Source: Pelosinus baikalensis (GTDB lineage: Bacteria; Bacillota; Negativicutes; DSM-13327). Taken from it: a stretch of 64,000 bases of DNA. Below the pieces are notes generated by a model. It saw nothing but the letters and a program-made list of their open reading frames with translations, had not been told where the DNA came from and ran no database searches. Both the position numbers and the translations under genes were made by a program. Positions within the stretch are counted from its first letter, which is position 1. Every line of letters starts with the position of its first letter. Shown piece after piece: positions 43,971 to 52,080 of the stretch. The DNA lies in the NCBI RefSeq assembly GCF_020819555.1, contig NZ_JAJHJB010000028.1, forward strand, positions 1 to 64,000. The letters run 5' to 3'.

Positions 43971-44632
43971 TTTTCGGCCTCGAATCGATAGCCATATCCT
44001 CTGATGGTTTGGACAAGTGCGCTTTTATCTCCTAGCTTGGTTCTCAGCCGATTGATATGAGTATCTACAGTTCGCAGATCACCAAAGTAATCATAACTCC
44101 ACACTTGATTTAAGATTTGCTGGCGACTTAATGCCTTACCGCTATTCTCGGTCAAATAGGTAAGGAGTTCATATTCCTTAGGGCTTAAATCCAGAGAGTG
44201 ATCATTTATAGATACTTGCCTTGCTGTTGTATTAATTTCCAAACCATCATATACGATGGCTTTTTCTCTTTCTATGCGGCGAAATAATGCGTTTACACGA
44301 GCTGTTAAAACTTTAGGACTAAAGGGCTTAGTGACGTATTCATCGGCACCAATTTCAAAAGCAAAAAGCTGGTCTACTTCTTCTCCTTTAGCTGTAAGCA
44401 TAATGACAGGAATATTGCTTTTCTTTCTAAGCTCTCTGCATACGGTCCAGCCATCATGCTCTGGCATCATAACATCCAGAATGATCAGGTCCACCTGTTC
44501 TGCTGCCAGGAGCTCCAAGGCGACGCGTCCATTGTCAGCTTCTAGGGTGCTATAACCTTCCCGGACCAGAAAATCAGCAATCAGTTTCCTGATACGCAGT
44601 TCATCGTCAACAATTAAGATTGTTTTATTCAT
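43967..44632 (-). CDS. OmpR-family response regulator
   Basis: The 221-residue protein has a receiver domain (ILIVDDELRIRKLIADFL, phospho-acceptor Asp in LIILDVMMPEHDGW, switch Lys in YVTKPFSPK) and a C-terminal winged helix (LSPKEYELLTYLTENSGKAL, GDLRTVDTHINRLRTKLGD). The ATG at 44632 follows AAGGAGG; the 40-residue upstream extension is not coding-like. Its stop overlaps the kinase start (ATGA). It probably binds the TGTAAC-N5-TGTAAC boxes nearby. Confidence 0.94.
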   Translation of the reverse strand: MNKTILIVDDELRIRKLIADFLVREGYSTLEADNGRVALELLAAEQVDLIILDVMMPEHDGWTVCRELRKKSNIPVIMLTAKGEEVDQLFAFEIGADEYVTKPFSPKVLTARVNALFRRIEREKAIVYDGLEINTTARQVSINDHSLDLSPKEYELLTYLTENSGKALSRQQILNQVWSYDYFGDLRTVDTHINRLRTKLGDKSALVQTIRGYGYRFEAEK

Positions 44633-44733
44633 GAGTTTTACCTCCTTATGACTCGACGGCATTCGTAGTTCTATTTTTAGCATAAAGAGTATGACGGAAG
44701 ATGTCAATGAATTGCTATATTTGTATAAATTTC

Positions 44734-44750
44734 TGTAACAAAACTGTAAC
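44734..44750 (-). promoter_or_regulatory. Response-regulator box 2
   Basis: TGTAAC at 44734-44739 and again at 44745-44750 form a tandem repeat of 11-bp period, about 100 bp upstream of the response-regulator start. This suggests autoregulation, typical of OmpR-family proteins. The box reads forward on the plus strand, opposite to the gene. Confidence 0.6.
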
Positions 44751-44931
44751 AAAATTCCTTCATAATTAGAATAAAAGTATTTTATAGAAATAAAAACATT
44801 TTATCGTTATAGTAGGGACTAACTCATCTTTGGGATGCGTGAGTTTGGCAACGGGATTGAATATTGTGTTAACTAAGATTACCATAAAAATATTTAAAAA
44901 AATAAAACTATAAAGTGAGGAGAATGTTGTT

Positions 44932-45063
44932 ATGTATATTTCGACAGGAAATCTGTGGTTTTATTCTTGGAAAAATATCGTAATTATATTGATGACTCTC
45001 GTATCCTTGCTAGGGTACTATGTTTTTTACATTTCTCGATATATTGTACAAATTCTACTTTAA
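44932..45063 (+). CDS. Small membrane protein, unknown (43 aa)
   Basis: The frame encodes 43 residues with a central hydrophobic helix (NIVIILMTLVSLLGYYVFY) and a short basic tail. GAGGAG lies nine bases before the ATG. It lies between the divergent two-component genes and the tolC operon and is closed by its own terminator, which favours a real gene. Small proteins of this kind often modulate kinases or transporters; no family is recognised. Confidence 0.55.
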   Translation: MYISTGNLWFYSWKNIVIILMTLVSLLGYYVFYISRYIVQILL

Positions 45064-45086
45064 AATTAGTGAAATGTATTCCAAAG

Positions 45087-45132
45087 AAGTAAAATACTCA
45101 TGCGGCTTGACAACTGCATGAGTATTTTACTT
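45087..45132. terminator. Bidirectional terminator-like hairpin
   Basis: AAGTAAAATACTCATGC pairs perfectly with GCATGAGTATTTTACTT around a 12-base loop. It follows the 43-residue ORF. Confidence 0.85.
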
Positions 45133-45158
45133 TGATTATCACGTGTGTTGATTATTAC

Positions 45159-45175
45159 TGTAACAATTAAGTAAC
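45159..45175 (+). promoter_or_regulatory. Response-regulator box 3
   Basis: TGTAAC (45159-45164) and AGTAAC (45170-45175) again have an 11-bp period, about 200 bp upstream of tolC. A partial inverted match (GTTAC, 45184-45188) follows. Confidence 0.55.
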
Positions 45176-45204
45176 ATTTATATGTTACTATTACAAAAAA
45201 ACAA

Positions 45205-45329
45205 GGCTCAACACAGAAAAACGATACTTGACCTATAAAATTTTCCGAAACATTGAAGTTATTTTACTAGAAACCGACACTACTATCTGTTACGCATAAA
45301 AGCCGAATGCAACATTTTAGTGTTGAGCC
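45205..45329 (+). other. Long-range inverted repeat in the tolC leader
   Basis: GGCTCAACAC at 45205-45214 is perfectly complementary to GTGTTGAGCC at 45320-45329, enclosing ~105 bases, with AAAAAAC after the right arm. It may form a closed leader structure ahead of tolC. No known riboswitch is recognised. Confidence 0.4.
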
Positions 45330-45375
45330 AAAAAACAATAAAACAATAGAGGGCGCATGATAAGGAGGATTTAAA

Positions 45376-46638
45376 TTGAGTTTATTAAGACAATATGTAA
45401 AGCCGGGAAGTGCCGGTATTTTGGGATTATATTTATTGGTCAGGACCACGATGGGGTTTGCCGCACCCCTCACAGTAGAACAAGCAGTAAATATGGCACT
45501 GGAAAATCACCTGGATATTAAGATCGCCATTAATAGTGAAAAACAAGCTGAATATACGTTACAGAGCACAAAAGGCAGCCGTGGGATATCGATTGATACT
45601 TCTAATACTTTTTATCTGAAGCAGATTCACCATTCGGCAGCTACTAGCTCGAGCGATATTACGCTTTCTTTACCCCTATACAGTGGTGGAGAAAATGAAG
45701 GAAATATAGAGATTGCCAAAACAGATGTGACGATAGCTGGTCTAAGTCTGCTGAAAACTAGGCAGGATGTGAAATTTAAAACCATTTCCGCCTATTATGA
45801 TGTAGTAGAAGCTGGCAAAACTCAGGCTGTCGATCAGGAAACAGTAGATAATTATTTGCTGCATCTCGATGACGTTAAAGCGCAGTATAGCGCTGGCAAT
45901 GTTGCAAAATCAGATGTATTGCGGTCAGAAGTAGAACTGACAGACGCCCAGCAGACTTTAATAAAGGCTAAAAATTCCTATGAAGTAGCAGTTAATACTT
46001 TCAAAAATCTGATTCGCTGGAAAAGCTCTGAACCCATTGAATTTGTTGAGGATTTTCAATTTACCCCCGTTAATAAGACGATGGATGAGTGTGTAGCTTT
46101 TGCTGTGGAGCATCGTCCAGATGTGAAAAAGTACCGCCTTGCTATTGATGAGGCGGAGCAAAATATCAATGTTGCTAAAGCTGGCAAGAAGCCATCGGTT
46201 TCGCTTACTGCGGCAACCGGGTGGGGAAGTAGTATTTTGCCTAAGGATGACAATGAGGTTTATGTTGGGGTAACAAGCAGTTGGAATGTATTTGATAGTC
46301 AAGTTACCAATAACAAAGTCAAAAAAGCGCGAAGTACTGCAGATACAGCTCGTTTGGAGTTGACAGCACAGGAAGAATCGGTAGAACTTGCTGTAAAAGA
46401 ATACTATCTGGGAGTAAGGGAAGCTGAAAAGCGGATTGAGACAACACAGTTTGCTGTGCATAAGGCAGAAGAAGATTATTTCATTGCTGAGGCTAAATAT
46501 CGAGTAGGAGAAGGAGTCATTCTTGATGTTATTGATGCACAATTAGCATTAACGACAGCAAAGAATAACTATATTGCAGCGCAATATGATTATGTTACAT
46601 ACAAGGCAAAATTAGAAAATGCCATGGGAATGGACTAG
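45376..46638 (+). CDS. tolC: TolC-family outer-membrane efflux protein
   Basis: The 420-residue protein has an N-terminal signal peptide (ILGLYLLVRTTMGFAAP) and two OEP repeats of long helices (PLTVEQAVNMALENHLDIK near residue 31 and VNKTMDECVAFAVEHRPDVK near 233). It should trimerise into an outer-membrane channel with a periplasmic tunnel. The TTG start follows AAGGAGG. It heads an operon with MacA- and MacB-like genes, forming a tripartite exporter. A TolC homologue in a Firmicute-like genome points to an outer membrane. Confidence 0.9.
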   Translation: MSLLRQYVKPGSAGILGLYLLVRTTMGFAAPLTVEQAVNMALENHLDIKIAINSEKQAEYTLQSTKGSRGISIDTSNTFYLKQIHHSAATSSSDITLSLPLYSGGENEGNIEIAKTDVTIAGLSLLKTRQDVKFKTISAYYDVVEAGKTQAVDQETVDNYLLHLDDVKAQYSAGNVAKSDVLRSEVELTDAQQTLIKAKNSYEVAVNTFKNLIRWKSSEPIEFVEDFQFTPVNKTMDECVAFAVEHRPDVKKYRLAIDEAEQNINVAKAGKKPSVSLTAATGWGSSILPKDDNEVYVGVTSSWNVFDSQVTNNKVKKARSTADTARLELTAQEESVELAVKEYYLGVREAEKRIETTQFAVHKAEEDYFIAEAKYRVGEGVILDVIDAQLALTTAKNNYIAAQYDYVTYKAKLENAMGMD

Positions 46639-46649
46639 GAGGCAATGAC

Positions 46650-47792
46650 ATGTGGGAAAAAATAAATAAGAAAATAGTAGCAGTAGGTATTGTTGTTTTG
46701 CTAGGGATTATCAGTGGAGTCTGGTACTACAATTATGCACAACAAGCTAAAGCGTCTGTTAATCAGGAAACGGTGACGGCAACCAGAGGGAAAATTACCT
46801 CCAGTGTATCTGCGACTGGAACAGTAAAGCCCGTCGATGCGGTAGATATTTCGTCGCAGGTTACGGCATTGATTAAGGAAATTAAAGTCAAAGAAAATGA
46901 TTATGTAAAAGTCGGCCAGATTCTGGCAATCTTAGATGATAAGGCCCTTGAGATCACAATGGATAAGGCCCAATATTCAATGAATAATACGGGGGCAATA
47001 TATAAGCGGATGCAGTATTTACATTCTATTGGTGCTAAATCGGACGCTGATCTTGAAGAGGCACAGTTAAACTATCAGACTGCTGTAGCTAACTATAATG
47101 AGGCTAAGTCAAATGTAGAAAAAACAGTATTGGTATCTCCTATGGAGGGTGTTGTTTTGGGAGAACCAATATCGGTAGGCACTTTGGTAACGGCAGGTGT
47201 GAGTGACCAGACGGTTATTATGATGATTGGAGACGTTTCACGAAAGAAGGTAAAGGTAAAGGTAGATGAGACCGATATTGGTAAGATAAAAGTTGGTCAA
47301 TCAGCGACATTTACCGTAGATGCTTATCAGAATCATACTTTTACAGGCAGCGTTAGTAAAATTGGACAGATCTCAACAAGTACTACGAGTACGTCCTCAT
47401 CCTCCTCCTCTTCGTCCTCATCGTCATCGTCGTCCTCTTCTACTACTAGTAGTGTTATATATTACTATGTAACATTACTAGTAGAAGATCCAGAGAATTT
47501 GTTGAAAACAGAAATGACGGCACGAGTCAATATCAAGGTTGATGAGAAGGATAATGCATTGTTAATTCCGTTGTCCGCTTTAAAAACAAGTACCAGTGGT
47601 CAATATGTAATGGTATTGCGCAATAATGGAACGAGCGAGAATGTTCCAGTTACGGTTGGTCTGACAAGTAACGATAAAATTGAAATTATCAGTGGTTTAC
47701 AAGATAATGATAAATTAATCATTTCTTATACTAAATCGCAAAGCCAAAGTTCTTCTAAGCAAAAAGATAGTGGCCCACCACCGCCCATGTAG
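46650..47792 (+). CDS. macA: MacA-like periplasmic adaptor protein
   Basis: The 380-residue membrane-fusion protein has an N-terminal membrane anchor (VGIVVLLGIISGVWYYNYA), a split biotinyl-lipoyl-like domain (SATGTVKPVDAVDISSQ ... VLVSPMEGVVLG), a helical hairpin with SIGAKSDADLEEAQLNYQT and beta-barrel domains. Around residue 245-272 lies a run of about 18 consecutive serines flanked by Thr/Ser, coded by mixed TCN codons, at the site where many Firmicute relatives carry a short Ser-rich insert. It links TolC to the ABC exporter. Confidence 0.9.
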   Translation: MWEKINKKIVAVGIVVLLGIISGVWYYNYAQQAKASVNQETVTATRGKITSSVSATGTVKPVDAVDISSQVTALIKEIKVKENDYVKVGQILAILDDKALEITMDKAQYSMNNTGAIYKRMQYLHSIGAKSDADLEEAQLNYQTAVANYNEAKSNVEKTVLVSPMEGVVLGEPISVGTLVTAGVSDQTVIMMIGDVSRKKVKVKVDETDIGKIKVGQSATFTVDAYQNHTFTGSVSKIGQISTSTTSTSSSSSSSSSSSSSSSSTTSSVIYYYVTLLVEDPENLLKTEMTARVNIKVDEKDNALLIPLSALKTSTSGQYVMVLRNNGTSENVPVTVGLTSNDKIEIISGLQDNDKLIISYTKSQSQSSSKQKDSGPPPPM

Positions 47793-47814
47793 GGGGAGAA
47801 GGAGTTGAACGATC

Positions 47815-48507
47815 ATGGGGATTACACTGAAGGAAATTACAAAATGCTATAAAATTGGTGAAGAAACAGTGGCTGCACTTGCTGGGGTTTCACTAGAAAT
47901 AGAAAATGGAGAGTTTGTTGCCATTATGGGACCATCAGGTTCAGGTAAGTCGACAATGATGAATATCCTTGGCTGCCTTGATCGTCCCACCAGTGGATCT
48001 TATTTGTTAGAGGAGCAGGAAGTTGCTACTTTGACTGATGATGAGCTAGCGAAAACCAGAAATAAACGCATTGGCTTCGTGTTTCAAAATTTTAATTTGT
48101 TATCACGAGTGTCGGCATGGGAAAATGTGGCATTGCCTTTAGTTTATGCTGGAATAGCAGAAAAGGAACGATTGAATCGAGCGGCTGCGATTCTGGAATC
48201 TGTTGGACTAGCTTCTCGTAAACAGCATATGCCCAATGAACTGTCAGGTGGTCAGCGGCAGCGAGTAGCGATTGCCAGAGCACTGATCAATGAACCGAGC
48301 ATTATTATGGCTGATGAACCGACGGGAAATCTTGACAGTCGCTCCAGTGTTGACATCATGCGGATATTTGGCGATTTAAATGAACAAGGAAAAACCATTA
48401 TTTTGGTTACTCACGAACCAGACATTGCCCAATCTGCGAAACGCGTCATCACGGTACGTGACGGATTAATCATAAGTGATGAGGTAAAGGAGCAGTATCA
48501 TGTTTAA
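47815..48507 (+). CDS. MacB-type ABC transporter ATPase
   Basis: The 230-residue ATPase has Walker A GPSGSGKSTMMNILGCLDRP, the signature LSGGQRQRVAIARAL, Walker B IIMADEPTGNLDS and the H-loop VTHEPDIA, all typical of the LolD/MacB subfamily. In MacB of proteobacteria this domain is fused to the membrane part; here the two are separate overlapping genes, as is usual in Firmicutes. GGGGGAGAAGGAG lies upstream. Confidence 0.94.
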   Translation: MGITLKEITKCYKIGEETVAALAGVSLEIENGEFVAIMGPSGSGKSTMMNILGCLDRPTSGSYLLEEQEVATLTDDELAKTRNKRIGFVFQNFNLLSRVSAWENVALPLVYAGIAEKERLNRAAAILESVGLASRKQHMPNELSGGQRQRVAIARALINEPSIIMADEPTGNLDSRSSVDIMRIFGDLNEQGKTIILVTHEPDIAQSAKRVITVRDGLIISDEVKEQYHV

Positions 48508-49714
48508 AGAAAGCATTGCGATCGCATTGCGGGCTTTAGTGGCAAATAAGCTTCGCTCTATTTTGACTATGCTGGGTATTATTATCGGGGTAGGAGCGGT
48601 TATTTCCATGGTATCTATTGGAATGGGCGTTAAGGAAAAGGTGCAGAATTCAATTGCTAGTTTAGGCAGCAATATGCTGATTGTGACTCCAGGAGCAGCC
48701 TCTTCCCAGGGGGTGCGCTCCGCTTCTGGCAGCAGCACAACCTTAACATTGGAAGATGCTGAGTATATAAAGAAAACGATACAAGGCATTGATTATGTAT
48801 CACCTTCTGTTAGTAAGTCATACCAGATTATTGCCGGAAATCAGAACTGGACAACAACTGTATACGGTGTTACGCCCGAATATATGGCCATTAAAAGTTT
48901 GACGGTGGGCAGCGGTAGTTTCGTTTCTCAGCCGGACATAAATTCCCGTAATCGGGTGGCGGTTCTTGGGGCCACTGTTGCAGAAAACTTGTTTGGTGAG
49001 ATGAATCCGACTGGACAAAATGTACGCATTAATAATGCTCCTTATCTGGTTGTCGGTGTTTTGGATAGTAAAGGTCAATCAAGCATGGGGCAAGATCAGG
49101 ATGACATTGTTCTAGTGCCACTAACAACGGCGCAAGAACGATTAGTGGGTATCACCTACCTCAATTCGATTAGTATCCAAGTTACGAAAATGGAAGGAAT
49201 GGATCAGGCGCAGGAACAAATCACCAGTTTGCTACGACAACGGCATAAAATCAGTGGAACTAAAGAAGATGATTTTACAGTACGCAATTTAACCAGTATC
49301 ATGGCGATGATGGCAGAAACGACAGGAACTATTACGCTGCTTTTAGGTAGTATTGGGGCCATATCACTATTGGTTGGCGGTATTGGTATCATGAATATCA
49401 TGATGGTGTCGGTGACGGAGCGAACTAGAGAAATCGGTATTAGAAAGGCATTAGGTGCGACATATCGTGATATCATGTTGCAGTTTTTGATTGAATCGGT
49501 GGTCATTGGTGTATTAGGCGGTATTTTTGGGATTTTTCTGGGAATTTTGGCCGCATTTGCCATTTCAACTTTTGGAGGTTTGAATACTGTAATATCGGCT
49601 GTATCGATTCTGGTTCCTTTTGGATTCTCTATTGCGGTCGGCTTGTTTTTTGGCATTTATCCAGCCAGAAAAGCAGCATTGCTAGATCCTATCGAAGCAT
49701 TACGTTATGAATAA
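48500..49714 (+). CDS. MacB-type ABC transporter permease (FtsX-like)
   Basis: The 404-residue permease has an N-terminal span (SILTMLGIIIGVGAVISM), a large extracytoplasmic MacB_PCD domain and three C-terminal spans with the conserved coupling segment VTERTREIGIRKALGATYRD. It overlaps the ATPase gene by eight bases. With MacA and TolC it should form a mechanotransmitting exporter of peptides, lipids or macrolide-like toxins; the substrate is unknown. Confidence 0.93.
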   Translation: MFKESIAIALRALVANKLRSILTMLGIIIGVGAVISMVSIGMGVKEKVQNSIASLGSNMLIVTPGAASSQGVRSASGSSTTLTLEDAEYIKKTIQGIDYVSPSVSKSYQIIAGNQNWTTTVYGVTPEYMAIKSLTVGSGSFVSQPDINSRNRVAVLGATVAENLFGEMNPTGQNVRINNAPYLVVGVLDSKGQSSMGQDQDDIVLVPLTTAQERLVGITYLNSISIQVTKMEGMDQAQEQITSLLRQRHKISGTKEDDFTVRNLTSIMAMMAETTGTITLLLGSIGAISLLVGGIGIMNIMMVSVTERTREIGIRKALGATYRDIMLQFLIESVVIGVLGGIFGIFLGILAAFAISTFGGLNTVISAVSILVPFGFSIAVGLFFGIYPARKAALLDPIEALRYE

Positions 49715-49754
49715 GCTATAAATGAACATTTTTACCAAATAATTCCAATGACAA

Positions 49755-49839
49755 GAAAATAGAGATATCTGTTCCTTTCTGTGGTGTGAATAAGTTCTCA
49801 TATCATTCAACCAAGAAAGTAGCAGATGTCTCTATTTCA
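49755..49839. repeat. Inverted repeat, possible terminator
   Basis: AATAGAGATATCTGTTCCTT and AAGTAGCAGATGTCTCTATT are largely complementary, separated by about 35 bases. It follows the exporter operon and precedes the intron remnant. It could terminate transcription or be part of the intron's upstream flank. Confidence 0.5.
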
Positions 49840-49844
49840 GTGCG

Positions 49845-49964
49845 CCCGACATGGGCCAAATCTAATGGCAATGCTGTGAATCAATTCTGAAGAGCTAGGT
49901 GCGGAAAATCTGCACGCCTAGTTCTGTGGGGGGCTGGGCTACGAATTGCGTAGCCCTTCTATCC
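49845..49964 (+). mobile_element. Group II intron 3' remnant (domains V and VI)
   Basis: Positions 49892-49924 fold as intron domain V: GAGCTAGG pairs with CCTAGTTC, a two-base bulge (CG) follows, and TGCGG pairs with TCTGCA around an A-rich loop. The catalytic AGC triad (49893-49895) is intact. The upstream TGTGAATCAATTCTGAA is the usual lead-in. GGGCTACG/CGTAGCCC (49938-49956) forms domain VI, ending in TTCTATCC. No intron-encoded reverse transcriptase or 5' domains are visible, so this is only the 3' end. Confidence 0.78.
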
Positions 49965-50006
49965 GGAGTCGCTGGATAAAATAATTATTCAGCGGCTACT
50001 CGATTA

Positions 50007-50453
50007 TTATCTATGCAAAGTATCCTTCAGTGTGCGGTATTCTTTAGCGATACGCACAGGTTTCGTCATAAAGCGAACAGGAATAGAATAAAGGAATGTT
50101 GTCAAGTCTTTATGGATTTCTTGATTTAAACGGGAGGGCTTTGTTATAATACGCGATAATAGCAACTCACCATAGCTCTGGTAAGACGAACTTTTGGATG
50201 ATTTCTCAAACCTGGTATTTTCATTTGCTAAGGCTGTATTACCGATTGGAGTGGGAGAAGAGGTGATAGTGGTTTTATGGGTCAGGTTGCTTGGCAGAGG
50301 AGTTGCGGTAATCTGCTTATAAGGACCGATGGTTTTTCCGCACTCTTCACAAGAAATTTGTACAATTAGTTTGTTATTGTATTCAATATCATGAACAGTC
50401 TCTTGATTACAGCGCATGCAGACTAAAACCGCTTTAAAAGACTCTTTGCACAT
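50007..50453 (-). CDS. Zinc-ribbon protein of unknown function
   Basis: The 148-residue protein has an N-terminal ribbon with two Cys-x2-Cys pairs (CMRC and CEEC, about residues 12-38), a Ser/Thr-rich linker, and a basic C-terminal helix region (SIPVRFMTKPVRIAKEYRTL). The function is unknown. AAGGAGGGT precedes the ATG. A perfect 20-bp palindrome lies about 120 bp upstream. Confidence 0.7.
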   Translation of the reverse strand: MCKESFKAVLVCMRCNQETVHDIEYNNKLIVQISCEECGKTIGPYKQITATPLPSNLTHKTTITSSPTPIGNTALANENTRFEKSSKSSSYQSYGELLLSRIITKPSRLNQEIHKDLTTFLYSIPVRFMTKPVRIAKEYRTLKDTLHR

Positions 50454-50551
50454 AGTGGACCCTCCTTATTTTCTGGGGAATTTTAGTATAGAATATGTAA
50501 CGAAAGATCTTTATATAAAATATGGTTTCTAAGGTAGCAAGCATATAGATC

Positions 50552-50590
50552 TATAAACAATGGTTCGATATCGTAAACAATTGTTTACGA
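50552..50590. promoter_or_regulatory. 20-bp perfect palindrome with a partial second copy
   Basis: TCGTAAACAATTGTTTACGA (50571-50590) is perfectly palindromic, and CTATAAACAATGGTTCGATA just before it is an imperfect copy. They lie between the stop of the SorC gene and the upstream side of the zinc-ribbon gene and may be an operator for the latter. Confidence 0.55.
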
Positions 50591-50628
50591 CTGAGTAATA
50601 AAAAAGAAATACCTAATACAAAGATATT

Positions 50629-51576
50629 CTACGTTCTTTTTAGTATTTCCTGTGCAGTTTCTTCATCCGTGATCAGAACATTGATAAAACGACCGTGGAG
50701 AGCTCCTAAAATGGCCTTCACTTTATAGTGCCCGCCACTGCCTACGCCAATGCGAAGCGGAATGGACTGCAGCGTATCCAAAGGTGCAGCAATGAGGCGA
50801 TCTTCCAAGAAAGAATGAATAAGTTTACCATTGATATCAAAAAACTGACCTAAGATGTTGCCTACGGCGCCCAATTCATGGAGTTGTTCCATCTCTGCAT
50901 TGGTAATGCCATTGCTAACGATTAAAGAGGAATCAAGGCTGACTTCTCCTAAGCCAAAGAGGCTTTTGGTACAACTTTGGGCTTTCGCCAAAACACTGCT
51001 GACACCTGGGTCGCTGAGCAGCGCTTTCTTGATTTTAGCAGAGCTGACAATCGCTGGTGTATTAAGCCATATCCCTGAAGCGCGCAGCTGCGTTGCAATC
51101 AGTTTGACAATTTCTTCTGGGTTTATTTTTTCACTGCTGTTTAGTCCACCCATTAGTTGAATCACTGTTAGGTCTAAGTCTTTTTTCAGTTGTAGAGCCT
51201 TACCTACTTCATAAATCGAAGAGCCCCAGGCTATGCCTAAAATATCCTGATCCTGCAGTGTTCGTTGCAGGTAATCAGCGCAAGCTTTTCCAACACCTTT
51301 TAGATTTTCACTTAATGTGTCGCCAGATGGAATCACAATGACCTCTTCTAGCCCAAAACGAGCTTTTAAAGCATATTCCGTATCAAAGCAGGTACGAAAA
51401 TGGTCTGCTATTTTTATTTCTACAATTCCAAGTTCTTTGGCTTTTGCTAAATGACGTGTGATGGTAGGTCGTGAGCAACCTAATTTACTGGCAATATTGT
51501 CTTGGGTTAGGCCTTGGACATAGTATAGCCATGCAATTTTGGCTATAAATGTGGCTTCGTTATCGTAAATAGACAT
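50629..51576 (-). CDS. SorC family transcriptional regulator
   Basis: The 315-residue protein has an N-terminal helix-turn-helix (LTQDNIASKLGCSRPTITRH) and a C-terminal sugar-binding domain related to phosphosugar isomerases (DILGIAWGSSIYEVGKAL, VIQLMGGLNSSEKINPEEIV, LRIGVGSGGHYKVKAILGAL). Such regulators respond to sugars or sugar phosphates. It is divergent from the second dehydrogenase operon, which has an inverted repeat in the intergenic gap, so it is the likely regulator. This differs from operon 1, controlled by an AcoR-type activator. Confidence 0.93.
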   Translation of the reverse strand: MSIYDNEATFIAKIAWLYYVQGLTQDNIASKLGCSRPTITRHLAKAKELGIVEIKIADHFRTCFDTEYALKARFGLEEVIVIPSGDTLSENLKGVGKACADYLQRTLQDQDILGIAWGSSIYEVGKALQLKKDLDLTVIQLMGGLNSSEKINPEEIVKLIATQLRASGIWLNTPAIVSSAKIKKALLSDPGVSSVLAKAQSCTKSLFGLGEVSLDSSLIVSNGITNAEMEQLHELGAVGNILGQFFDINGKLIHSFLEDRLIAAPLDTLQSIPLRIGVGSGGHYKVKAILGALHGRFINVLITDEETAQEILKRT

Positions 51577-51948
51577 TATTCACCTCAAAAAAATTGACAA
51601 AAAGTGAAATCACTTTTTTCATATAGATGGTACAAGGAAATCGTTACGTTAAGACTATTCGAATAACCAACCGCCTTATAGTGACTAAATTATACTATGT
51701 TCCATTTCTACTGTAAAGTAGCTGGAAACGATTATAGATGCAGTAAAGAAGTAAGGCAGATGGATGTAAATAAAGCTATTTTTATTATTGACAGAATGAA
51801 AAAATTGAATTACTATAAAATTAAGAAAAATTACAAAAGTTAAAACACTGAACAGATGTTGGAAGATTTTCATTGCTGCAATTTTTAGGTCAGCAACCCT
51901 GGTGAATAATTCTTTATAAGTTATATTCATCTATTTTTTTAGTCATTC

Positions 51949-51984
51949 GTGAACATTCGTTCGTTATCATGAACCGATGTTCAC
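51949..51984. promoter_or_regulatory. Operator candidate of dehydrogenase operon 2
   Basis: GTGAACAT (51949-51956) and ATGTTCAC (51977-51984) form a perfect inverted repeat. Inside it GTTC and GAAC (51958-51974) form another pair. It is about 100 bp upstream of the E1 alpha gene. The rest of the 51577-52080 gap is AT-rich, with no convincing gene. Confidence 0.6.
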
Positions 51985-52080
51985 AAAACATAACAATTTA
52001 GAATAGTATTAAAGGAGTGATTATTATAGAAGGATTCTTTCAATCTATCGTAATGACTAAGTATATAGGAGGAATTGACA

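Noticed and set aside
44633..44752. 40-residue N-terminal extension of the response regulator
   Set aside because: It would cover the regulator box and lacks similarity to receiver domains; the ATG at 44632 has a perfect AAGGAGG.
44812..44850. Hairpin AACTCA/TGAGTT considered as a possible riboswitch
   Set aside because: Too short, no known consensus and no downstream terminator or anti-Shine-Dalgarno pairing.
51685..51930. 81-residue reading frame on the minus strand between the SorC gene and operon 2
   Set aside because: No ribosome-binding site, very AT-rich, composition dominated by Phe/Ile, and it overlaps the probable promoter region of operon 2.
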